DNA of 64,000 nt. Origin: Deltaproteobacteria bacterium (GTDB lineage Bacteria; Myxococcota_A; Polyangia; JAAYKL01). The stretch covers positions 1 to 64,000 of the forward strand of contig JAUVDV010000014.1 in the NCBI GenBank assembly GCA_030595125.1, given 5' to 3'. A program made the position numbers and the translations under genes. Below, piece by piece: positions 18,826 to 27,580 of this stretch (positions are counted from its first letter, which is position 1; every line of letters begins with the position of its first letter). The notes beneath the pieces are model-generated. The model was not told where the DNA came from and made no database searches. It worked only from the letters and a program-made list of their open reading frames with translations.

Positions 18826-18914
18826 TCGTTGAGGGAGCCTTTTTCAGTAAAGAAAGTCAAAGATCTTATGGCAGCTTTTTTTGATCCGGATAAGTCGTCT
18901 GGCAATATCTGTAC

Positions 18915-19427
18915 ATGACTATCAGGCAAACAATACCAGTGCTTATCATCGCCATGGTCACTATGGGCGCCGCCGGCCCGTGTGACATTCTGGGCATGGG
19001 TGGTGAGGAATCGGATTCCGGCGTTCCCGAGGGTTGCGGGGAGATCCTGTGCGATCACCAGCTTCTCGTGGAAGTGTTGAGAGCGGACAACGAAGCCTTC
19101 TGGGCAGGATCATACAGATTCATGCTCGAGACGCCCGATACGGAGCAGTACTTCATAGAGTGTTACCTGAGCCATCCGGAAGAGGGCTTCGAGTGCTCTA
19201 TGGGGGATCTCGATCTCATCGACGCGGTCAACGACCCCGGTACCGGCAAGATCTGGCTGGTCATTGCGGGAGCGCCGGCATCGGTGCTCGTGACGCTGGA
19301 ACACGACGGATGGGTCATCGGCGAGCGCGTCCTTGCCCCGGAGTACGAGGAAAATAAACCCAACGGGGACGAATGCCCGCCGGTCTGCTATGTGGGCGAG
19401 GACAGCATGGCCGTGGAGTCCTGGTAG
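18915..19427 (+). CDS. Small secreted protein of unknown function
   Basis: A 170-residue protein with a signal peptide (MTIRQTIPVLIIAMVTMGAA) and possible cleavage before GPCD. There are eight cysteines, including GCGEILC, ECYL, FEC, ECPPVC, which suggest disulfide bonding outside the cytoplasm. The middle looks like a small beta sandwich (KIWLVIAGAPASVLVTLEHD). No family is recognised. It ends 16 bases from the convergent S46 peptidase gene. Confidence 0.6.
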   Translation: MTIRQTIPVLIIAMVTMGAAGPCDILGMGGEESDSGVPEGCGEILCDHQLLVEVLRADNEAFWAGSYRFMLETPDTEQYFIECYLSHPEEGFECSMGDLDLIDAVNDPGTGKIWLVIAGAPASVLVTLEHDGWVIGERVLAPEYEENKPNGDECPPVCYVGEDSMAVESW

Positions 19428-19443
19428 TAAGCCCCGGCCGTCG

Positions 19444-21717
19444 TTACTTCACACCAAGCTCTTGTTGAATATTGTCGGCGCCTATGACGGCGTCCAGGTA
19501 CCAGAGCACGGATCTTATCTCCACCATGATGTTCCTGGAGAGCGACGGGTTGTAGCCGTAGTCGCCGCTGATGTTTTCGTAGACCCGATCGAAGTTCAAT
19601 CCCACCAGGCGTCCATTTGCATCGAGGGCAGGGCTGCCGGAGTTTCCGCCGGTAGTGTCCGCGTTGGAAAGGAAGCAGACGGGAACGTCTCCGAGTTTGT
19701 CGTCCGCGAAAGGCAGCCGTTTGTCGCGGATGGCCTTCACCACGTTGTCGGGGGCGTTGAAGGGCTTCTTGTCGGTGACCTTGGCGAGCAATCCCGAGAG
19801 GGTCGTCAGGGGCGTGTGCCATACGCCGTCACGGGGGCTGTACCCCGCCACGGTCGCGAAGGAGATACGTGGGCTGGCGTTGGCGTCCGGGTAGAACGCG
19901 GCGCCTCTCATCTCCACCAGTGATTCGATGTAGGGCGGGCGCAGTCGAGAGAACGCGCCATTGCGCGCTTTCTTGTCGTCGTCGTAGGCGTCGAACTCCT
20001 GCGCCATATCCCAGGCGAGCTTGATTGCCGAATCCGTGCTTCCCTTGACTCGGTCCATTTTCGCATTGAAGAGGTCCTCTCGAACAGAGACATCCAGGAG
20101 CCGCGAGCCTCTGTACAGCCGGTCTACGAAGCGCTTGATGGACGCCTCCCCGTAGTCGCCGCGCAGGGCTGTCTCGAACGTCGCGATCCTCTCGGACTGC
20201 GGCAGCTTGCCGAGACGACCGAGGAACATGGCCAGGATCCGGCGATCTGCCTCGGGGTCCAGGCTGCGCTGAGCCTGCCTGAGATCGTCGAGGGTGTTGT
20301 CCCGGTCCCGATCCTGGAACCCGGGCTCCCGCTCCTCGTCGGGCTTGAGTTGTTCCGAATGCCACTTGGTGATCGTGCGGGCGAAACCAACCAGCTTGTT
20401 GCCCCACAGGATGTAACGGATGAGGAAGTTCCGATCCCGACCCTCATCACTTTTCTCCAGGTACCCGGTCAGGTCGTCGAGGGCGGTCCCCCAGCGTGCG
20501 GCGCGTTCGGGCTCTTTGGCCACCCATTTTTGCCACTCCTTTTCCTGCTTCGCCTTCTTCTCGAGAATATTTTTGCGCTCCAGGCCCGTGATCATCCCCC
20601 GGGCGTTGGTGAGGGCGTTGTTGAGGCTCTTCACCATGCCGGTCGTGGGCAGGCAAGATTCCGGTACATCTGCGCATACCTTTTCCATCACGCCGTTCCA
20701 CTCAGTGAAGAGGTTCAGGCGCGTGGGGTAGTACCATTCCAGATCCCGGCGCACCGAAGCCAGCGTGCGGTAACGCGCGGTCCGGTAGGGCGTTCCCACT
20801 ACCATCACCAGATCGCCGGGGGAGACTCCTCCCACGCCTACCTTGAAGTGGGCCTCCGGCTTGTATGGAACATTGTCTTTCGAGTACTCGGCGGGCTTGC
20901 CGTCTTTATCGACGTAAGCGCGCACGAACGTGAAGTCCATTGTGTGTCGCGGCCATTGCCAGTTGTCGACCTCCCCGCCGAATTCGCCGAGGGATTGGGG
21001 CGGAAGGGCGACCAGGCGGACGTCCTTCAACTCCAGGTTCTCCAGCAGGATGAACTCGAGCCCGTCGTTGTTGCGGGACACGCGGCAGCGGGTGTTCGGT
21101 TTTTTCTCACACTCCTTGACGGCCGCCTTCTCCCTCACCTCGATGAGTTCGATCCTCTCGAGATCGGATCCCTCCTTCGGCATGTCACGGAGTATCTGTT
21201 CGGTTATCTCGGTTTGTTTCATGAAGACGAAGGCGCGAAGCCCGTGGCCATCCAGCTCTTCTGTGCGATCGTTCGCCAGGAAACCCGTCTCCAGGAGGTT
21301 GTTCTCGGGTGTGGAGTTGCGCTGGATTCCCGCAAATGCGCAATGGTGATTGGTGATCATGAGGCCGTCCTTAGACACGAACGACGCGGAGCATCCCCTG
21401 AGACCGACGGCTGCGCGGGCCAGGCCGCCCACGCCGGGTGTCCACAGATCCTTGAGGGGGATCTTCAGTCCGCGCTTCTTCAGGGCGTCCTCGTCCAGAT
21501 CGCAAAGCCCGTCCCATGGCCACATGCCTTCGCCGCTCGGCGGGAGAGGGGAGAGATTCGGGCGACAGGGAGTGTTGTCGGCAACATCGGGGGTGTCGTT
21601 CGACTCCGGGGCCTCCTTGTCGGGCTTGTCTGCAGAAGGTTGCACCTCGCCGCAACCGACTGTTGCAAGGAGGGTCACAAGCGCGGCCATGAGTGCGATT
21701 CTGGTTTTGAAGTGCAT
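19444..21717 (-). CDS. S46 family dipeptidyl-peptidase, lipoprotein
   Basis: A 757-residue exported serine peptidase of the DPP7/DPP11 (S46) family, which removes dipeptides from peptide N-termini. The signal peptide has a TVGC lipobox. The chymotrypsin-like halves carry His in MITNHHCAF (H125), Asp in GEVDNWQWPRHTMDF, and the nucleophile Ser near 693 in GGNSGSPALD. The characteristic helical insert lies between them. Length agrees with the family (700-760). It starts three bases after the stop of the upstream lipoprotein gene and ends a run of four minus-strand genes. A role in peptide nutrition is likely for a proteolytic, amino-acid-using bacterium. Confidence 0.92.
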   Translation of the reverse strand: MHFKTRIALMAALVTLLATVGCGEVQPSADKPDKEAPESNDTPDVADNTPCRPNLSPLPPSGEGMWPWDGLCDLDEDALKKRGLKIPLKDLWTPGVGGLARAAVGLRGCSASFVSKDGLMITNHHCAFAGIQRNSTPENNLLETGFLANDRTEELDGHGLRAFVFMKQTEITEQILRDMPKEGSDLERIELIEVREKAAVKECEKKPNTRCRVSRNNDGLEFILLENLELKDVRLVALPPQSLGEFGGEVDNWQWPRHTMDFTFVRAYVDKDGKPAEYSKDNVPYKPEAHFKVGVGGVSPGDLVMVVGTPYRTARYRTLASVRRDLEWYYPTRLNLFTEWNGVMEKVCADVPESCLPTTGMVKSLNNALTNARGMITGLERKNILEKKAKQEKEWQKWVAKEPERAARWGTALDDLTGYLEKSDEGRDRNFLIRYILWGNKLVGFARTITKWHSEQLKPDEEREPGFQDRDRDNTLDDLRQAQRSLDPEADRRILAMFLGRLGKLPQSERIATFETALRGDYGEASIKRFVDRLYRGSRLLDVSVREDLFNAKMDRVKGSTDSAIKLAWDMAQEFDAYDDDKKARNGAFSRLRPPYIESLVEMRGAAFYPDANASPRISFATVAGYSPRDGVWHTPLTTLSGLLAKVTDKKPFNAPDNVVKAIRDKRLPFADDKLGDVPVCFLSNADTTGGNSGSPALDANGRLVGLNFDRVYENISGDYGYNPSLSRNIMVEIRSVLWYLDAVIGADNIQQELGVK

Positions 21718-21720
21718 TGG

Positions 21721-22497
21721 TTAAAACTTTCTTATCAGCGATTCTATTCGCTCAAGTGAATCGGCCAGTGTCGAGGGAGGGCAGGGCAGGCTTCTGGTTT
21801 CACCGATCTTTTGTTTACCCTCATAGAAGTAAAAACGTTGCGAGGAGGACGTGCAGCCCACGCCTGCGGAGCTGGAGTAGTGCTCGTTGAAATCCGCGCA
21901 TACGGAGTCGATGATCTTTGCGGATTCGTTTGCCTTCATCCTGATTCGCGAGATGGAGGGGGCAGCGCATTTGAGCTTCTTGCCCTTGTAATAGGGAGTT
22001 GTCCGCTCCAACTTCGACGCGCCTTTGCGTTCGATGGAGAACCTTTGCACAGGCCCGCAGGGTCCCTCCGACCCACGGAAGTAATAAACCAGGCGATCTA
22101 TTTTGTCACAGGGAATGGGAGGGGAGGAGTGCGTGGGCACGGCCTGTTTCTCGGCTCTTTGCCGTTTGCAGTAGGTGGTGTCAAGATCCGGGGGAGAGGG
22201 TTTGTCGACGTATGGCTCCGCCGGAATCGGAGAGACACTCTCAACGGTTTCAACGTGCGCCTCGACCGTTGTGGGTTCAGCGGGCGTGGGTTCTTCTGAA
22301 GTCGCTTCGTCGACCGGTTCATCCACGATCAGCACTCCCGGCGGAACCTCCTCGCGACCCGCGTCTGATGTCACGTCTTCGTTTTCCCCAGACTTCAACC
22401 GGTCATCCACCGCCCCGGAGCATGATAAGCAGAACAGGGAAAGAGCCGTCAGGATTGGGAGGTAGGATGATTTAGGCATTGCTGTCCACAATACCAT
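21721..22497 (-). CDS. Lipoprotein with acidic stalk and Cys-rich C-terminal domain
   Basis: A 258-residue lipoprotein. The start at ATG 22495-22497 lies five bases after the DUF362 gene stop and has GGTAGGGG before it; ATG 22479 is an alternative. The lipobox is CLSC. Residues about 35-100 are a Pro/Glu/Thr/Val-rich low-complexity stalk. The C-terminal half is compact, with eight spaced cysteines (YCKRQ, IPCDKI, GPCGPV, KCAAP, SVCADF, GCTSS, LPCPP). No family recognised. The context is an operon with a DUF362 ferredoxin-like protein and an S46 peptidase, so it may be an envelope partner of the peptidase. Confidence 0.65.
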   Translation of the reverse strand: MVLWTAMPKSSYLPILTALSLFCLSCSGAVDDRLKSGENEDVTSDAGREEVPPGVLIVDEPVDEATSEEPTPAEPTTVEAHVETVESVSPIPAEPYVDKPSPPDLDTTYCKRQRAEKQAVPTHSSPPIPCDKIDRLVYYFRGSEGPCGPVQRFSIERKGASKLERTTPYYKGKKLKCAAPSISRIRMKANESAKIIDSVCADFNEHYSSSAGVGCTSSSQRFYFYEGKQKIGETRSLPCPPSTLADSLERIESLIRKF

Positions 22498-22502
22498 CAC
22501 CC

Positions 22503-23675
22503 CTACCGCGTTCCAAGGCCCAACAGCCGGGCGGCGAGGCCGGCGCGGACGGTTATGGCGCCCTCGGGGCAGATCTCCTGGCAACAGAAACAGGAGATGC
22601 ATTTTTTCTTGTCGATCTCGAGCCGGGGCTGGGACATGGGTCCTTCCGCAACGATCTCCATGGCACCGGCGGCGCACGAATGAATACACTGTCCGCAAGC
22701 GATGCACTTGCTGTGATCCACGTTCGGTCGCAGGGCCATGAGCCGGTCGATCACCGGGATCATCCAGCTCGGTCCAAGCATGTTTTGGACGAGATGCGGG
22801 CGGGCCGGCTTCCAGCGGGGGTGAGGGTGGAGGCTGTCGGGATCGGCGCCCGTGATCTCTATTCGGTCGGGTGAGGGGAGGAGCCCCATTTCCTTCGCGA
22901 CGGCAAGGGTGGGGACCGTATCCGGATCCATCTCGAGTATGCGGCACAGGGTATGATCGAGAGCATGACCGTTGGTCGAAGCCATGAGGAACCCGAGCTG
23001 TCTCGGATCTCCCGCCCCGGGGCCGTTGCCCTCCATGCCGACCACTGCGTCCAGGATATTCAGGCGCGGCGCGATCGCGCAGTGGATGTGCACGATGAGC
23101 CTGGCGAAATCCATTGGGTCCTTGCCGGATCGATAGTGCCACTGGGCTTTTTCCAATCCGATCACCGCGCCGAAGGTGTTCTTGACCGCGGCCGTGATGA
23201 GCATTTGACCGTGTGTTTTCGCCTTGGAAAGGTTTATGAGCGTATCCGCTTCCACCATTTGTCTGGAGAGGAAGAGCTGGTGATACTCCGTTCCCTTTGG
23301 CGTGATCCCCGATTCCTTGTCCACGTTCACGACATCGAAGGACTCGTCGTCCAGAAGTCCAAGCTGCCTTGCGCAACGGCGGGCAGTGCCCACCCCCGGG
23401 CTATCCGTCACCGTGACGGTCGAGGCTCCCGCTGCAGCGGTTGCTCTGGCGACGGACCTGATGATTTCCGGATCCGTGCAGACGGCGTTCTGCCGTGGTT
23501 TGGCGAAGAGAAAATTTGGCTTGAGGACGGCCCGGTCACCATGACCGACGAAGGCTTTCATGCCGCGCAGGGGTGCCAAAAGCCTAACGAGGGCTTCCTC
23601 GACAGCGGCGGGATCGTAGCTGTCCAATCGGGTAATTGAAACGAGGGCGTTTGCAGGGTTGGTGGTGTCAGACAT
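22503..23675 (-). CDS. DUF362 protein with two 4Fe-4S clusters
   Basis: A 390-residue protein from ATG 23673-23675 (MSDTTNPANAL). The N-terminal 310 residues are a DUF362 domain (GHGDRAVLKPNFLFAKPR, then VTDSPGVGTARRCA and INLSKAKTHGQ). The C-terminal part has two ferredoxin-type motifs, CIACGQCIHSC and CISCFCCQEICPEG, each with four cysteines. Such proteins are widespread in anaerobes and deltaproteobacteria as likely electron carriers; their reaction is unknown. There is no good Shine-Dalgarno sequence at this ATG, so the start is less certain. It is the second gene of a four-gene operon ending in the S46 peptidase. Confidence 0.85.
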   Translation of the reverse strand: MSDTTNPANALVSITRLDSYDPAAVEEALVRLLAPLRGMKAFVGHGDRAVLKPNFLFAKPRQNAVCTDPEIIRSVARATAAAGASTVTVTDSPGVGTARRCARQLGLLDDESFDVVNVDKESGITPKGTEYHQLFLSRQMVEADTLINLSKAKTHGQMLITAAVKNTFGAVIGLEKAQWHYRSGKDPMDFARLIVHIHCAIAPRLNILDAVVGMEGNGPGAGDPRQLGFLMASTNGHALDHTLCRILEMDPDTVPTLAVAKEMGLLPSPDRIEITGADPDSLHPHPRWKPARPHLVQNMLGPSWMIPVIDRLMALRPNVDHSKCIACGQCIHSCAAGAMEIVAEGPMSQPRLEIDKKKCISCFCCQEICPEGAITVRAGLAARLLGLGTR

Positions 23676-23707
23676 GTGTATGAGAGGAGTGCCCTGGTGT
23701 TGGGTGG

Positions 23708-24277
23708 CTACTTGACGCCCTGTGCACCTGGGAAGGGAATATCCGCGCAGCAGTAATCGCCGCCGGGGCATCCGATGGGGAATCCCATGGACTGGCCCTG
23801 CATTTCAGGGCATTCGTCTTCCTGGCAGAAGAAATTGAAAGTGCCCCAATCGGTGACCAACTCCATATTCGAGCACTCGTCGGTGTTGATGCAGCAGACC
23901 AGAGATGAACTGCACGTGCCCGCGGGATCGACCCCGTCGACGCCCTCGAGGGTTCCCCCCTCGCAGGCCGATCCGGTGGTCTGGCATTTCCCCTCAATTA
24001 CCAGATCATCGCCAATTGGTAGTTCGATATCCACCGTGCAGGGGTTGCCTACATCCGTGTCGGAATCAGTGTCAGAATCGGTGTCGGAGTCGCTGTCAGT
24101 GTCAGAATCGGAATCGGTATCGGAGTCCGTGTCACCGTCGGTATCACCGTCGGCACCGGTGTCCAGTTCTCCTCCTCCGTCGCCGCGCCAAAATTCCGGC
24201 GCTCCGTCACAACCCGAGAAGAACACCGTCAGGCAAGCCAGGCAAAGATAAACGATTGAAAGATCTTTATTACTCAT
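23708..24277 (-). CDS. Lipoprotein with Asp/Ser/Thr repeat stalk and Cys-rich domain
   Basis: A 189-residue lipoprotein. ATG 24275-24277 has AAGGAGG seven bases upstream. The signal peptide ends FSGC. A stalk of about 45 residues made of GDTD/SDTD/SDSD units follows, then a C-terminal domain with ten or more cysteines (NPCTVDI, SACEGG, LVCCINTDEC, FFCQEDEC, IGCPGGDYCC). The stalk is written in near-perfect hexanucleotide repeats (24047-24150), so its length could vary by slippage without frame loss. No family recognised. It leads the operon with DUF362, a lipoprotein and the S46 peptidase. Confidence 0.7.
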   Translation of the reverse strand: MSNKDLSIVYLCLACLTVFFSGCDGAPEFWRGDGGGELDTGADGDTDGDTDSDTDSDSDTDSDSDTDSDTDSDTDVGNPCTVDIELPIGDDLVIEGKCQTTGSACEGGTLEGVDGVDPAGTCSSSLVCCINTDECSNMELVTDWGTFNFFCQEDECPEMQGQSMGFPIGCPGGDYCCADIPFPGAQGVK

Positions 24278-24442
24278 GGTTATCCTCCTTGAGTTTTCTT
24301 TGACGCGATAGAACATATACAGCATTTCATTGAGTGATGTGTACGCATTTACTTGTGAAGTTACGCGAAGTCCGTTTTTGGGCCACTATTATTTGTCCGC
24401 TGTCTTGTTTTTTTTGATGTCATCTGTACTCTCTATGCTTTC

Positions 24443-24503
24443 CCCCTGTTGATAAGGGGCGCGAAACCTACGCGTAGCTGCCCGGGAACCAGCGCAGGTT
24501 TCG
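24443..24503 (+). promoter_or_regulatory. Structured 5' leader of the RRM protein gene
   Basis: Directly upstream of the RNA-binding protein start are a hairpin CCCCT/AGGGG (24443-24459) and a perfect 8-bp stem CGAAACCT/AGGTTTCG (24462-24469 with 24496-24503). An internal GCTG/CAGC stem lies within the second. Small RRM proteins in bacteria are often cold-regulated through their leaders, so a thermosensing or autoregulatory leader is plausible. No clear -35/-10 pair was identified in 24278-24442, which otherwise holds nothing I can name. Confidence 0.45.
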
Positions 24504-24539
24504 TCCGACGAGTCTCGGGCAAGAAGAGCGAGCGAAGCA

Positions 24540-24848
24540 ATGAGGATCTATGTTGGCAATTTGCCATTCAGCACAGATGATCAGGAACTCACCAAATTGT
24601 TCGAGGCCTATGGCGCCGTTGACTCCGCCAAGGTGATCACGGATCGCGATACGAGTCGTTCGCGCGGTTTTGGTTTTGTGGAGATGTTGAATGACACGGA
24701 GGCCAAAGCCGCGATCGAGGGTCTGACCGATTTCCAGCACGATGGTCGCAACTTGACGGTAAACGAAGCACGCCCCAGGGAGAATCGTGGCGGCGGCGAC
24801 CGTGGTGGTGGCGGCGACCGTGGTGGCGGCGGCGGGAATCGCTGGTAG
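24540..24848 (+). CDS. RRM-type RNA-binding protein
   Basis: A 102-residue single RRM protein. RNP2 is IYVGNL (residues 3-8) and RNP1 is RGFGFVEM (about 42-49), both with the aromatic residues that stack on RNA. The tail (about 80-102) is Arg/Gly rich: ENRGGGDRGGGG. This is the classic bacterial glycine-rich RRM type, thought to act as an RNA chaperone in cold adaptation. The ribosome site is weak (GAGCGAGCGAAG). It converges with the GGDEF-EAL gene, ten bases apart. Confidence 0.92.
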   Translation: MRIYVGNLPFSTDDQELTKLFEAYGAVDSAKVITDRDTSRSRGFGFVEMLNDTEAKAAIEGLTDFQHDGRNLTVNEARPRENRGGGDRGGGGDRGGGGGNRW

Positions 24849-24857
24849 GACCGGGGG

Positions 24858-27404
24858 TTACTTTTTCCTGTTCTTGAACCCCGATTTCAGGAGTTCGGAA
24901 GCATCGCTCGCCGTCATGGGGCGACCGTACATATAACCCTGTACCTCGTCGCAGCCCATTGATCTCAGGAACATTGCCTGTCGTTCGTTTTCCACCCCCT
25001 CGGCGACCACCTTGAGGCCCATGGCCTGCGACATTGCGATCACGGTTTTGGCTATGGTTGCGTCGTCCTGGCTCTCGGGCAGGCCCTGGACAAAAGAACG
25101 ATCGATCTTCAGCGCGTCGATTGGCAATCTCTTGAGGTAGGCCATGGATGAGTACCCGGTGCCGAAGTCGTCGAGGGCCACCCTGATGCCGTGTTCCTGG
25201 AGGTCGCCCAGCATTTTTACGGCTCGCTCGGGATCCTCGACGGCGGTTCCCTCGGTGATCTCGAGTTGCAGCCTTCGGGGGTTTACGCCGGAGGTAGCGA
25301 TGGTGTGCAGAATTTTGGGGACCAGATCCTCGTCCTTGAATTGGTGGGCGGACAGGTTCACTGAAACCCAGGCCAGGGGCATCTTGGAGTCGCGCCATCT
25401 TCTTAGTTGCTTGCAGGCCAGCTCCAGTACCTGCTCATCCAGGGCAGAGATCAGGCCGGACTCCTCAGCAAGCGGTATGAATTCGTCCGGGAACACGAGC
25501 CCGCGGCTGGGATGATTCCAGCGAACAAGTGCTTCGAAGCCACGAATCCTCAGATCTTTCAGAGAGAGGATGGGCTGGTAGTAAGCTGTCAACTGACTAT
25601 GGTTCAGGGCACTCTGGAGATCGGACTGGGCGCGCTGGCGTTTAAGGGTGTTTTCATACATGGCCTCGTCGAAGACCACGCACTCTCCACTCCCCGCCCC
25701 CTTCGAGCGATACATGGCGGTATGAGCGTCTCCTATCATCTCCTCCGCGCTCTCGTACGCCGGCTTGTTCATCACCAGTCCCATGCTCATGGTGATGGCG
25801 ACCTTGGAACCCACAACCAGCATCGGCGAGCTTAACCGTTCCTGGATGATATTGGCTGCTCGAACGGCGCTTGCGAGATCGCTCACGTCTTCCATCAGCA
25901 CCATGAATTCATCTCCGCCGATCCTGCCGACAGTGTCCTCCGTGCTGACACATTGCACCAGACGACCGGCCACCTCTGCGAGGATCTTGTCTCCTGCGGA
26001 ATGCCCCAGACTTTCGGTTATCACCTTGAATCGGTCGATATCCAGCAGGAGCACCGCAAACCCGTAATCGCTCCGGCGTCGCGCCATTCCTAGCGCGGTG
26101 TTGACGCGATCGAGGAGCAGGTTTCGGTTGGGGAGATCCGTGAGCCCGTCGTGCATGGCGTCGTACACGAGACGCTTTTGCGCCCTGTCAAGATCCGTGA
26201 TGTCACGACCGGATATGTGAAGTCGTTCCTGGGCGGGGATCGGGTGGTAGGTCCAGTGGTACAGCCTGTCTCCCACCTTTCCGCGTGAGTGTCGAGCGGA
26301 GCATGAGCCCGTCATGCAGGTTTCGATGATTTCCTTGTGGTTGGCTGGAAGCAGATCGTTGATGTCCAGATCGTGTTGCCACATGAGCGCCTTTGCGGCG
26401 GGATTCTCGTAATTGATCGAGCCGTCCGGGTTGCACTCGATGATCGGGTCCGGGTTTTCACGCGGTATCGAGGCGAGGCGAACGTTTTCCTCGTCCATGC
26501 GGAGCTTCCTGAGGATTTTGGCCAGCACGCCGGCCATCAGTTTCAGCTCTTTTCCGATGTTCTTGGTCGGCGCCGTATCTTTGGAGGACCACAGCGCGAG
26601 CACGCCGTGGACCTGACTGTTCGATTCTATGGGAATTGCGTATCGATTGGGTCTGCAGACATTGGGACACTCGCCGGGCGAGGGCTCGGGGCCGGTTACG
26701 AGCAACGCCTGTCCCGTGCGAGCCGCTCGGACGAACGTGCAATCCTCGTGTTCGATGAGCGTGCAGGTGAGCACCTCGGCTTGATCGGGACCCTTGCAGG
26801 ACGCAAGGGTAAGGTGCCGGGTGGCGTGGTCCATGAGGAAGATCCCCCCGGTCGGATCGAGAGACAGGCGGTCGAGGGAGAGGATGTGCTCCAGCGCCCT
26901 GTCCAGCAATTGTGTGGTGCTGTCGGACTCCATGGCCAGGCTCATGAGGGCGTTTGTCGTCTCGAGGGTTGCCAGCGATTGCAGCAGGCTGTCGACGACC
27001 TCCACCCGTTCGGAGATATCTCGTGACAAGACCAGGATTCCACGAATTGCCGGATCGTGGAGGAGATTGAGCAGCCTGTTTTCGTACAGGCTCCAGCTTC
27101 CGTCGGAGCGTTCCAGGCGAACTTCGCAGGTGATGGGTATGTTTGGGTTTTCCCTGGCGAATGCGAGCGCCTTTCGCGCGCTGCGCCGATCGTCTTTATG
27201 AATGAAGTCTTCGCTTATCTTTCCCAGGTAACGCGCCGTTGGATATCCGAGTTCCTTTTCAACTGTGGAGGAGATGCGAAGAATGGTCCCCTCCTTGTCC
27301 AAAACGATCGCCACATCGAGCAGGGTGTTTTCGAGGGACTCGAAGTTCTTCAGGAAGGGCTTCGTTTCCCCATCGGGTCCATGTGTATTATTTTGTCGGC
27401 TCAT
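24858..27404 (-). CDS. PAS-GAF-PAS-GGDEF-EAL cyclic-di-GMP enzyme
   Basis: An 848-residue cytoplasmic signalling protein with no membrane segment. Domains in order: PAS (about 20-135), GAF-like (about 150-305), second PAS (about 315-415), GGDEF (about 420-585) and EAL (about 595-845). The GGDEF motif is intact in VGRIGGDEFMVL, so diguanylate cyclase activity is possible. The phosphodiesterase domain has GFEALVRW, LEITEG and DDFGTGYSSM, also intact. Which activity dominates cannot be told from sequence. A PilZ protein at 51723 in this window is a possible effector of the same messenger. It is transcribed alone. Confidence 0.93.
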   Translation of the reverse strand: MSRQNNTHGPDGETKPFLKNFESLENTLLDVAIVLDKEGTILRISSTVEKELGYPTARYLGKISEDFIHKDDRRSARKALAFARENPNIPITCEVRLERSDGSWSLYENRLLNLLHDPAIRGILVLSRDISERVEVVDSLLQSLATLETTNALMSLAMESDSTTQLLDRALEHILSLDRLSLDPTGGIFLMDHATRHLTLASCKGPDQAEVLTCTLIEHEDCTFVRAARTGQALLVTGPEPSPGECPNVCRPNRYAIPIESNSQVHGVLALWSSKDTAPTKNIGKELKLMAGVLAKILRKLRMDEENVRLASIPRENPDPIIECNPDGSINYENPAAKALMWQHDLDINDLLPANHKEIIETCMTGSCSARHSRGKVGDRLYHWTYHPIPAQERLHISGRDITDLDRAQKRLVYDAMHDGLTDLPNRNLLLDRVNTALGMARRRSDYGFAVLLLDIDRFKVITESLGHSAGDKILAEVAGRLVQCVSTEDTVGRIGGDEFMVLMEDVSDLASAVRAANIIQERLSSPMLVVGSKVAITMSMGLVMNKPAYESAEEMIGDAHTAMYRSKGAGSGECVVFDEAMYENTLKRQRAQSDLQSALNHSQLTAYYQPILSLKDLRIRGFEALVRWNHPSRGLVFPDEFIPLAEESGLISALDEQVLELACKQLRRWRDSKMPLAWVSVNLSAHQFKDEDLVPKILHTIATSGVNPRRLQLEITEGTAVEDPERAVKMLGDLQEHGIRVALDDFGTGYSSMAYLKRLPIDALKIDRSFVQGLPESQDDATIAKTVIAMSQAMGLKVVAEGVENERQAMFLRSMGCDEVQGYMYGRPMTASDASELLKSGFKNRKK

Positions 27405-27580
27405 GGATTGTTAGCCATCACAAACATTATTACTGAATATTGACAACGTTACTAGAAAAATCAACCCATTAAATGCCTTTTCCGTCTAATATGCCACACT
27501 TGGTGTAGTTTAATGGGGACACGTTGAAGAAGTCAATGGTCGGAATCATTGTTGTCCGAAAACAGTGGCGATGAGATAAT

